In this document: one piece after another, positions 44,759 through 52,513 of the stretch
Layout: each line of letters starts with the position of its first letter
Position numbering within the stretch: position 1 is the stretch's first letter
Assembly: GCA_049840395.1 (NCBI GenBank)
Contig: JASGLD010000005.1
Location: 992,001 to 1,056,000, forward strand
Origin: CAILZL01 sp049840395
GTDB lineage: Bacteria; Pseudomonadota; Gammaproteobacteria; Steroidobacterales; Steroidobacteraceae
Length of the DNA: 64,000 nt
Direction: 5' to 3'
Translations under genes and position numbers: made by a program
The notes under the pieces: model-generated
Database searches by the model: none
Told to the model about the DNA's origin: nothing
What the model saw: only the letters and a program-made list of their open reading frames with translations

Positions 44759-45406
44759 ATGCCCTCTGAAACCATCATCCTCGTACACGGCCTATGGATG
44801 ACGGGTATGGAAATGACGATGCTCAAGCATCGTCTGGAAACCGATCACGGTTACCGCTGCGTGATGTTCTCCTATGCCTCGGTCACCGGTCATATGATCG
44901 ATCATGTGACCAAGCTGCGCGAACTGGCCCAGCAGCAACAGTGCGAACGTCTGCACTTCATCGGTCACTCGCTGGGCGGTGTCATTACTTACAAATTGCT
45001 CGAATCCACCAACGATCTGATTCCCGGTCGTGCGGTATTCATGGGCTCGCCCTTGCAGGGTAGTCGCGCGGTGCAGGCCATGTCGCAATGGACCTTGGGA
45101 CGCGTTGCGGTGGGCGATGCGGTGTGCCAGGAGTTGGGCGCCAGCACGGTGCGTCATTGGGATGGTCGGCGCGACATCGGTATCGTCGCAGGCTCGGCCA
45201 ACATGGGCTTAGGTCGTTTCTTCTCCAGTGATCTGGCCAATAACAGCGATGGCACCGTGATGATCGAGGAAACCAGGCTGGAGGGCGCGGCCGATCACAT
45301 CGTGTTGCCGGTCAGCCATACCACCATGGTGTTCTCGCCCCTGGCTACCCGTCAGGTTGCCAAATTTTTAAGAGACGGCAAGTTCGATCATCAAGATATG
45401 AACTGA
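44759..45406 (+). CDS. Alpha/beta hydrolase, lipase-like
   Basis: 215 residues from the ATG at 44759; the longer frame to 44705 runs into the hairpin element. The N terminus TIILVHGLWMTGMEM has the oxyanion-hole HG motif, the nucleophile elbow is GHSLGG near residue 78, and a candidate catalytic His is in PVSHTTMVF near the C terminus. It resembles small esterases, lipases and PGAP1-like proteins. It has no signal peptide, so it is likely cytosolic. Substrate unknown. Confidence 0.85.
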   Translation: MPSETIILVHGLWMTGMEMTMLKHRLETDHGYRCVMFSYASVTGHMIDHVTKLRELAQQQQCERLHFIGHSLGGVITYKLLESTNDLIPGRAVFMGSPLQGSRAVQAMSQWTLGRVAVGDAVCQELGASTVRHWDGRRDIGIVAGSANMGLGRFFSSDLANNSDGTVMIEETRLEGAADHIVLPVSHTTMVFSPLATRQVAKFLRDGKFDHQDMN

Positions 45407-45567
45407 TGTGTTCCGCGCTCGACAGCCCTCGGTAATTACTGCTGATGGTGTTCTGCGACAGCTTTTACCGATTCAGCTGTGCTTCAGATGCTGGCTAACA
45501 TTGTGCGCAGACTTCGGCGTGATGCCGGGCTGCGTTCACTTGTTCAAGTCACTTGCTGGAGCCGAGC

Positions 45568-47352
45568 ATGTTGCACTCTCTGCCGAAGTTGAAATCATTG
45601 CTGCTGGTCGGCGCGTTGGGCGTAACGCTGGTGTTGACCGGTTGCGGTGGCGGTGACGATAACTCAAGTAGCAGTTCTAGCAGCTCCAGCGTTAGTTCGA
45701 GTTCTAATTCAAGCTCAAGTCAATCGAGTTCAAGTCAATCCAACTCAAGTCAATCAAGCTCCGCTGCTAGCAGTGCATCGAGTGCCTCCGGCACTTCAAG
45801 TAACTCAAGTGCTGCCAGTAGCTCAAGCAGCAGCGCCAGCGCCGAAGTATGGGATATCAGTACCGGCGCTAATGCCGACGATCTGGTGGAGAACTATAGT
45901 TTCCCTTATACGGTGTCGATCGACCTAGGCACGATGGGTATTACTACCTCGAGTGCGCGCCTGTTAGTCGGTGCTGCCAGTGGCAGCGTTACACCCATTA
46001 CGCTGGATGGCACCACCGTCATCACGGTCACCCAGGAATCGTTGGGTGTCAGTATCGATGCCAATATGCCCAGTGGCGAGTATCTGGAGTTGGCGCTCAC
46101 GGGTTCCTACACCAAAACTGTAACGCTCTATAGCAACAACAAGTTCAAGCTGACCTTGAATGGCGTAAACATCGCCAGCACCAATGGCCCGGCGATCAAT
46201 GTGCAATCGGGCAAGCGTGCTTTCGTAACCCTGGCGAATGGCACTAGCAATGTATTGTCGGCGCCTTCGACCTGGACGGCGCGTACCTTATCCGACGGTT
46301 CGGCAATGGATATGAAGTCGGCACTGTTTGCCGAAGGTGCGTTGATCTTCAGCGGCACCGGCAGTTTGAGTGTGACCTCTACCGCCAAACATGGCATCGC
46401 CAGTGACGATCACATTCGCTTACGCAGTGGCACCATCACAGTGAGTGCCACTGCTAAAGATGGCGTGCGTGCCAACGACTCATTCGTCATGGATGGTGGT
46501 TCGCTTGCCGTGACTGCGGCTGCAGGCAAGGGCGTGAAAGTAGAAGGCAAGGAAGATGACGTTCAACCGCTGGGTTTCATTGCCATCAATGCCGGCACAT
46601 TGACTGTCAACTCTTACGACAAGGCAGTCACCGCGTCCTGGGAGTCTGCCGAGGATGGTGACACAACTACTTTGACTGATGATCCCGATCCGCGCGTAAC
46701 GGTTAACGGTGGCACCATCACCTTGACGACTACCGCCACGCCAACCAGCGATCTCGCGCCTGAAGGACTGGAAAGCAAGTCCACGCTCACCATCAATGAC
46801 GGTACGCTGATCATCAATACCACCGACGATGCCATCAATGCCGCCAACGCAATCGTTGTCAACGGCGGCAGAATCTATGCACATGCCACCAAGAATGATG
46901 CCATCGATTCGAACGGCACCATGACCATTACCGGCGGCATTATCGTGGCTGATGGTGCCTCCGGCGCCGAAGGTGGATTGGACTGCGATAACAATACCTT
47001 CAAAGTCACTGGCGGCACATTCATCGGCATTGGCGGTCGCAACAGCAGCGTGACCGCTTCTGTGTCGACTCAAAATGTGGTGACGTTAACCAATGGCGTG
47101 GCGAATTCGTTGCTGGTGATCAAGGACGGTAGCGGCAATGTGGCGTTTGCTTACACGATTCCCAAAGCCAGCAGCGCCATGTTGCTGAGTTCGCCGTTGC
47201 TGACCACAGGCACCAGCTATACGGTCTATACCGGCGGCACGATTGGTTCGTATGGCGAGAATTTCAATGGACTGTATATGCCAACCATCACGCATAGTGG
47301 CGGCACGGCAAGTAAGACTTTCACGATTGCATCGCGAGTGACCAATCCCTGA
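45568..47352 (+). CDS. Lipoprotein with Ser-rich linker and carbohydrate-binding-like (DUF4353) domain
   Basis: 594 residues from the ATG at 45568 (GGAG upstream). A lipoprotein signal with lipobox LVLTGC is followed by a linker of about 60 residues made almost only of Ser, Asn, Gln and Ala (bases 45655-45843). The large domain repeats beta-helix-like turns (KFKLTLNGVNIASTNGPAINVQSGK, GIASDDHIRLRSGTITVSA, NDAIDSNGTMTITGG) typical of the DUF4353 carbohydrate-binding-domain-containing family. It is anchored to a membrane and probably periplasmic or surface exposed. The family has no established function. Confidence 0.85.
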   Translation: MLHSLPKLKSLLLVGALGVTLVLTGCGGGDDNSSSSSSSSSVSSSSNSSSSQSSSSQSNSSQSSSAASSASSASGTSSNSSAASSSSSSASAEVWDISTGANADDLVENYSFPYTVSIDLGTMGITTSSARLLVGAASGSVTPITLDGTTVITVTQESLGVSIDANMPSGEYLELALTGSYTKTVTLYSNNKFKLTLNGVNIASTNGPAINVQSGKRAFVTLANGTSNVLSAPSTWTARTLSDGSAMDMKSALFAEGALIFSGTGSLSVTSTAKHGIASDDHIRLRSGTITVSATAKDGVRANDSFVMDGGSLAVTAAAGKGVKVEGKEDDVQPLGFIAINAGTLTVNSYDKAVTASWESAEDGDTTTLTDDPDPRVTVNGGTITLTTTATPTSDLAPEGLESKSTLTINDGTLIINTTDDAINAANAIVVNGGRIYAHATKNDAIDSNGTMTITGGIIVADGASGAEGGLDCDNNTFKVTGGTFIGIGGRNSSVTASVSTQNVVTLTNGVANSLLVIKDGSGNVAFAYTIPKASSAMLLSSPLLTTGTSYTVYTGGTIGSYGENFNGLYMPTITHSGGTASKTFTIASRVTNP

Positions 47353-47353
47353 G

Positions 47354-47417
47354 GGCGACGCATGCGTCGCCTCTGCGTAAATGCGCTATTTGTTGAGGGC
47401 GAGATATGCCTCGCCCT
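47354..47417. repeat. Two tandem hairpins between convergent genes
   Basis: An 18-bp perfect palindrome (ggcgacgca/tgcgtcgcc, 47354-47371) and a second stem agggcgag/ctcgccct (47396-47403 and 47410-47417, loop atatgc) fill the gap between the lipoprotein stop and the mutS stop. Neither has a good T run. They probably act as terminators or belong to the intergenic hairpin family. Confidence 0.72.
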
Positions 47418-47427
47418 GTTAGGCCTG

Positions 47428-49992
47428 TTACTTCGTCAACGCTTTCAACTTGTACAGCGCTTCCAATGCCTGTTTCGGCGTCATCTCATCTGGTTCTATC
47501 TTCTGCAATTCCGTCACTGCCGCATGATCTTCAACAACGGTGACTGGCGGTGGATCCAGCTGCAGCTCATGCTGCTTGCGCGGTGCATGCGCTTCGATGG
47601 AGTGGCGCTCAAGATCTTGTAAGTACTTGCGTGCGGCGATGATCACCTTCGGCGGTACGCCGGCCAGTGCTGCCACCTGCAGGCCATAGCTCTGGTTGGC
47701 CGGGCCTTCTTTCACGGTATGCAGGAAGATCAGCTGTTCGCCATGTTCGGTGGCGTCCAGATGAACGTTCACGCAAGCGTCCAGATCATTCGCCAATGAA
47801 GTCAGTTCAAAGTAGTGCGTGGCGAACAAGGTAAATGCGCGTACTTGTTTAGCGATATGCGTGGCGCAGGCCCAGGCCAGCGACAGACCGTCATAAGTGC
47901 TGGTGCCGCGACCGATCTCATCCATCAACACCAGGCTATGTGCTGTAGCGTTGTTCAAGATGTTGGCAGCCTCGGTCATTTCCAACATGAAAGTGGAGCG
48001 GCCGCCAGCCAGATCGTCGGATGCGCCAATACGAGTGAAGATGCGGTCAATCGGGCCGACGCTGGCAAAGTTGGCGGGCACGAAACTGCCGATGCGCGCC
48101 ATCAATACGATCAGCGCCGTCTGACGCATGAAAGTGGATTTACCGCCCATGTTCGGGCCGGTGATGATCAGCATGCGACGCGCATCGTCGAATCTCAGAT
48201 CGTTGGGGACGAAGGCATTATCGATGAAGCGCTCCACTACCGGGTGTCGTCCGGCGTGAATCTCGATGACAGCATCATCGCTGAGTTGCGGTTTGGTATA
48301 TCCCAACGTCACGGCGCGCTCGGCTAGGTTACACAGCACATCGATGGCGGCCAGTGCGGCGGCGCTGTTCTGCAGCGCCGCCAATTGCGTGATCAATTGC
48401 TCCAACACGACATCGTAGAGTTCCTTCTCGCGAGCCAGGGATTTGTCGCGTGCGCCCAGTACTTTGTCTTCGAAGGACTTCAGTTCCGGTGTGATGTAGC
48501 GCTCGGCATTGCGCACCGTTTGGCGGCGCACGTAATCCACCGGCACCTTGGCGGCTTGGCTGTTGCTGATTTCGATGAAGTAACCTTGCACGCGGTTGTA
48601 GCCCAGCTTCAAAGTGCTGATGCCGGTGCGTTCCCGTTCGCGAGTTTCCAGATCCAGCAGATACTGATCGCTGTGTTGGCTGATTTGGCGTAGCTCGTCC
48701 AGTTCGGCATCGAAGCCCGGTGCAATGACGCCGCCTTCACGCAGTAATGCCGGTGGCGATTCAATGATGGCTCTGCCTAGCAGCGATTGTGCATCCGGAT
48801 GCGTGCCGGCCTGTTGTTTCAAGCTTTGCAGCAAGGGTGAGTCTTGATCGTCCAGCAAGCGTTGCAATTCGGGTAAGCGACCCAGTGCATCGCGTAGCTG
48901 AGCCAGATCGCGTGGTCGTGCTGACTTTAATGCCACGCGCGCCAGGCCGCGTTCGATATCGCCCACCGATTTCAGCAGTTCAGTGATGGCCTCGTCGCGA
49001 CGCGAGTCAATCAGTGTCGAGATGGCATGCAAACGTTGTTCGAGCGGCTCGCGGATGCGTAGCGGCCTGTGAATCCATCTACGCAGCTCACGACCGCCCA
49101 TGGCCGTCGCAGTGCGATCCAATATTCCGGCCAGCGTGCATTCGGGGCGGTCTGCGAGACTGATATCCAGTTCCAGATTGCGGCGTGTGGCTGCATCCAG
49201 CAATACAGCCTCACCACGCGCCTCAGTGGCCACGCCGCGGATGTGTGGCAGTGCGGCTTTCTGTGTGTCGCGTACATAGTGCAATAGCGCGCCGGCAGCG
49301 CGAATGGCCAGCGACATGGACTCGCAGCCGAAACCGGCCAGGTCGCGAGTGGCGAACTGTTCGCACAAGGTGCGTGTTGCGGCATCGACATCGAAATGCC
49401 AGATGGGGCGTTCACGGCTGTTGATATTGAGGTTCGGCAGCTTGACTCCCTCACTGGTTAGCAATTCTGCCGGGCGCAGGCGTTCCAGTTCGCTCAGCAG
49501 TGCTTCTTCACCCTGTGCTTCCAGCACCAGAAAGCGACCGCTGGATAATTCCAGCCAGGCCAGGCCGAACTTGTCGTCGTGCTGGAATAGTGCGGCCAGC
49601 AGGGAGGAGCGGCGCTCCTCCAGCAAAGCTTCATCAGTGAGCGTGCCGGGCGTGACTACGCGCACCACCTTGCGTTCAACTGGGCCTTTGCTCTTGGCCG
49701 GGTCACCGACCTGTTCGCAGATGGCCACTGACTCGCCCTTGCGCACCAGGCGCGCCAGATAGGGCTCCATACTGTGGAAGGGCACGCCGGCCATGGGGAT
49801 GGGGGCGCCGCCAGACTGGCCGCGCGCAGTGAGCGTGATATCGAGCAGTCGCGCGGCGCGTTTGGCATCGTCGAAGAACAACTCGTAGAAGTCGCCCATG
49901 CGATAGAACAGCAGCACATCCGGATGCTGCGCCTTGAGGCGCAGGTACTGCTGCATGGCGGGCGTATGACTCGAAAAATCCTGGTTATCCAC
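47428..49992 (-). CDS. mutS: DNA mismatch repair protein MutS
   Basis: An 854-residue MutS. The mismatch-recognition F-x-E motif is in YRMGDFYELFFDDA (residues 31-44). The connector, lever and clamp domains follow. The ATPase core has Walker A GPNMGGKSTFMRQ, DEIGRGTSTYDG, and the ATHYFELT signature. It starts post-replicative repair with MutL. The C-terminal tetramerisation tail is present to a normal length. Confidence 0.98.
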   Translation of the reverse strand: MDNQDFSSHTPAMQQYLRLKAQHPDVLLFYRMGDFYELFFDDAKRAARLLDITLTARGQSGGAPIPMAGVPFHSMEPYLARLVRKGESVAICEQVGDPAKSKGPVERKVVRVVTPGTLTDEALLEERRSSLLAALFQHDDKFGLAWLELSSGRFLVLEAQGEEALLSELERLRPAELLTSEGVKLPNLNINSRERPIWHFDVDAATRTLCEQFATRDLAGFGCESMSLAIRAAGALLHYVRDTQKAALPHIRGVATEARGEAVLLDAATRRNLELDISLADRPECTLAGILDRTATAMGGRELRRWIHRPLRIREPLEQRLHAISTLIDSRRDEAITELLKSVGDIERGLARVALKSARPRDLAQLRDALGRLPELQRLLDDQDSPLLQSLKQQAGTHPDAQSLLGRAIIESPPALLREGGVIAPGFDAELDELRQISQHSDQYLLDLETRERERTGISTLKLGYNRVQGYFIEISNSQAAKVPVDYVRRQTVRNAERYITPELKSFEDKVLGARDKSLAREKELYDVVLEQLITQLAALQNSAAALAAIDVLCNLAERAVTLGYTKPQLSDDAVIEIHAGRHPVVERFIDNAFVPNDLRFDDARRMLIITGPNMGGKSTFMRQTALIVLMARIGSFVPANFASVGPIDRIFTRIGASDDLAGGRSTFMLEMTEAANILNNATAHSLVLMDEIGRGTSTYDGLSLAWACATHIAKQVRAFTLFATHYFELTSLANDLDACVNVHLDATEHGEQLIFLHTVKEGPANQSYGLQVAALAGVPPKVIIAARKYLQDLERHSIEAHAPRKQHELQLDPPPVTVVEDHAAVTELQKIEPDEMTPKQALEALYKLKALTK

Positions 49993-50131
49993 GTTGGTCT
50001 GGCTCTGAGCGTATGCCCGCGAAACGAAAGTTCGCGATGCTAGAGGGAACGTTGTAACGGAGCAATTCTGTTTATGACTTGACGGCGGCGCGGCGCGCGC
50101 GCAAGGCTAACGGTCCGCTCAAAGGAATCCC

Positions 50132-50626
50132 ATGATCAGTGACGACGACCTTTTCAAGCTAGCCGTGCAAGTCGGCCACCATCTCAGTCAGTCCGGGCGT
50201 CAGCTGGTCACGGCCGAGTCCTGCACGGGCGGTTGGGTGGGCAAGGCATTGACGGATATTGCGGGCAGCTCGCGTTGGTACTGCGGCGGCGTAGTGAGTT
50301 ACAGCAACGAATTGAAACAGGGACTGTTGCATGTGGGCGAAGAGACATTGGCGATGCATGGAGCGGTCAGTGAGGCTACGGTGCGCGAAATGGCCAGCGG
50401 TGCATTGGAATTGTTGGGTGGACAGATTGCGCTGGCGGTGAGCGGCATTGCCGGTCCGGAGGGCGCGCAGCCGGGTAAGCCGGTGGGCACCGTATGGTTT
50501 GCCTGGGCTTGGCGGCATGGACAATCGGTGCACGCTAATGCCCGTCTGAAGCTGTTCAGTGGTGATCGGGAAGAGGTTCGGCGCCGCAGCGTGCACATGG
50601 CTTTGCAAGGCGTACTTGAGTTGTAA
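50132..50626 (+). CDS. pncC: Nicotinamide-nucleotide amidohydrolase PncC (CinA C-terminal type)
   Basis: A 164-residue stand-alone CinA C-terminal domain with the signature TAESCTGGWVGKALTDIAGSS and GGVVSYSNELKQ. It deamidates NMN to nicotinate mononucleotide in NAD recycling. It lies directly upstream of recA, the order typical of gammaproteobacteria. It diverges from mutS across a 140-base gap. Confidence 0.94.
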   Translation: MISDDDLFKLAVQVGHHLSQSGRQLVTAESCTGGWVGKALTDIAGSSRWYCGGVVSYSNELKQGLLHVGEETLAMHGAVSEATVREMASGALELLGGQIALAVSGIAGPEGAQPGKPVGTVWFAWAWRHGQSVHANARLKLFSGDREEVRRRSVHMALQGVLEL

Positions 50627-50663
50627 TCGCTGGCGCTGCGAATAGGGCTGGCGTATTGATTGA

Positions 50664-50683
50664 TACTGTACAATAATACAGTG
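50664..50683 (+). promoter_or_regulatory. LexA (SOS) box upstream of recA
   Basis: TACTGTACAATAATACAGTG fits the LexA consensus CTGT-N8-ACAG exactly. It lies 110 bases before the recA ATG and 38 bases after the pncC stop. recA is therefore SOS-controlled. Confidence 0.93.
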
Positions 50684-50792
50684 GTGTAAGGCGCGGCTTG
50701 TCCAGCGCCTCCGTTTGACGGTTAGTCCAATATTCATCGCTCGCCCAGGCACGGCGCGGGCGCATTTCAGGCTTTTATTGAGGCACACGACA

Positions 50793-51821
50793 ATGGAAGA
50801 GAATCGCAAAAAGGCGCTGGTCGCAGCGCTGGGTCAGATCGAAAAGCAGTTCGGCAAGGGCTCGGTCATGCGTCTGGGCGATGCCACCGAAAGTTATGAG
50901 GTGGATGCCGTGTCCACCGGTTCGTTGGGCTTGGACATTGCGCTGGGCGTGGGCGGTTTGCCGCGTGGCCGTGTGATCGAAATCTACGGTCCGGAATCCT
51001 CGGGTAAGACCACGCTCACGTTGCAGGTGATTGCCGAGGCGCAGCGTCTGGGCGGCACCGCCGCCTTCGTCGATGCCGAACATGCGCTGGACCCGGTGTA
51101 TGCCGAAAAGCTGGGAGTGAACGTGAAGGATCTGCTGGTATCGCAGCCGGATACCGGCGAACAGGCATTGGAAATCACCGACATGCTGGTGCGTTCCGGT
51201 GCCGTGGACGTGGTGGTGGTCGACTCGGTGGCGGCGCTGACGCCCAAGGCCGAAATCGAAGGCGAGATGGGCGATTCGCACATGGGTCTGCAGGCGCGTC
51301 TGATGTCGCAGGCATTGCGCAAGCTCACTGGCAACATCAAGCGCTCCAACACTATTGTCATTTTCATCAACCAGATCCGTATGAAGATCGGCGTGATGTT
51401 CGGCAATCCCGAGACCACTACCGGCGGTAATGCGCTGAAGTTCTACGCCTCGGTGCGCCTGGACATCCGTCGTACCGGCGCGATCAAGAATGGCGAAGAA
51501 GTGGTGGGTAACCAGACCCGCGTGAAGGTCGTAAAGAACAAGGTGGCGCCGCCATTCCGCGAAGCCGAGTTCGAAATCATGTACGGCCAGGGTATTTCGC
51601 GTAATGGCGAAATCATCGACATGGGCGTGGCGCAGAATCTGATCGAGAAATCCGGTTCGTGGTACTCCTACAACGGTGAGCGCATTGGTCAGGGTAAGGA
51701 AAACGCCAAATCCTTCCTGGAACAGCGTCCGGAAGTCGCTCGTGAAATTGAAGGCAAGTTGCGCGAGAAGCTGCTGCCGGCCAAGCGCGGCGATGCCGGC
51801 CGCGAAGCGGCGCAGGGCTAA
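50793..51821 (+). CDS. recA: Recombinase RecA
   Basis: 342 residues from the ATG at 50793 (MEENRKKALVAALGQIEKQF), chosen because RecA starts there in all relatives; the frame extends upstream without conservation. Walker A GPESSGKTTL, the catalytic FVDAEHALDP, Walker B VVVVDSVAAL and the L1/L2 loops (EGEMGDSHMGLQARLMSQALR, GVMFGNPETTTGG) are all present. RecA performs strand exchange and activates LexA cleavage. recX follows. Confidence 0.98.
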   Translation: MEENRKKALVAALGQIEKQFGKGSVMRLGDATESYEVDAVSTGSLGLDIALGVGGLPRGRVIEIYGPESSGKTTLTLQVIAEAQRLGGTAAFVDAEHALDPVYAEKLGVNVKDLLVSQPDTGEQALEITDMLVRSGAVDVVVVDSVAALTPKAEIEGEMGDSHMGLQARLMSQALRKLTGNIKRSNTIVIFINQIRMKIGVMFGNPETTTGGNALKFYASVRLDIRRTGAIKNGEEVVGNQTRVKVVKNKVAPPFREAEFEIMYGQGISRNGEIIDMGVAQNLIEKSGSWYSYNGERIGQGKENAKSFLEQRPEVAREIEGKLREKLLPAKRGDAGREAAQG

Positions 51822-51955
51822 AGACGCTTTAGGCGAGTCGAACCATGCGCAGGCAAGGTAGGTTCGGCTCGCACGGACGTTCAGGATTTGCCGATGGTCG
51901 CCAGGAGGGCGGCCGAAACTCTCGAGTTAGTCCCCGAGAAAATCCCGAAGGGAGT

Positions 51956-52501
51956 ATGGATGCTACCCCGGCTGACGCGCCCGCCGTGACGCGCAGCCGG
52001 GCACGCAACACCGCCATCGGTCTGCTGGCGCGTCGCGAACATGCCCAGTCTGAAATTCAGCGTAAATTGCGTGACCGAGGGTATGATGCGGAAATCACTC
52101 ATGAGGTGGTGGACGAGCTAACGCAGCAGCGTTTGCTGTCAGACGAGCGTTTTGCTGCGGTTTTTATCCGCTCTCGTGCTGAACGCGGCCAAGGGCCGGT
52201 GCGATTACGTGCCGAGTTACGCCAGTTACGGCTACCCAATGAATTGATTGAGCAGCGTCTGCGTGAGGCCGAAGTGGAGTGGAGTGATCTGGCATGCGCC
52301 ATTCGCCTACGCAAATTCGGCAAGGCGCAGCCTAAGTCCCTGAGCGAGCGTGCAAAACAGGTGCGTTTCCTGCAATATCGCGGCTTCACTGCGGAGCACA
52401 TCCGTGCCGCGATGGATTCGTTCGACGTAGACGACCTGCTTGAGGCCGACGCCGATGATCCGGCTGCGGACGATCCGCAGAACCTCGATCCGGATCTCTA
52501 A
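51956..52501 (+). CDS. recX: Regulatory protein RecX
   Basis: 181 residues from the ATG at 51956. RecX repeats begin with RNTAIGLLARREHAQSEIQRKL and continue (LSDERFAAVFIRSRAERGQGPVRLRAEL). RecX caps RecA filaments and inhibits RecA. An in-frame ATG at 51845, 24 bases after recA, would add 37 Arg/Gly-rich non-conserved residues. GAAGGG lies close before 51956. The start therefore remains open. The C terminus has an acidic DDL-EADADDPAADDP tail. Confidence 0.88.
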   Translation: MDATPADAPAVTRSRARNTAIGLLARREHAQSEIQRKLRDRGYDAEITHEVVDELTQQRLLSDERFAAVFIRSRAERGQGPVRLRAELRQLRLPNELIEQRLREAEVEWSDLACAIRLRKFGKAQPKSLSERAKQVRFLQYRGFTAEHIRAAMDSFDVDDLLEADADDPAADDPQNLDPDL

Positions 52502-52513
52502 CCTAAGTTACAC

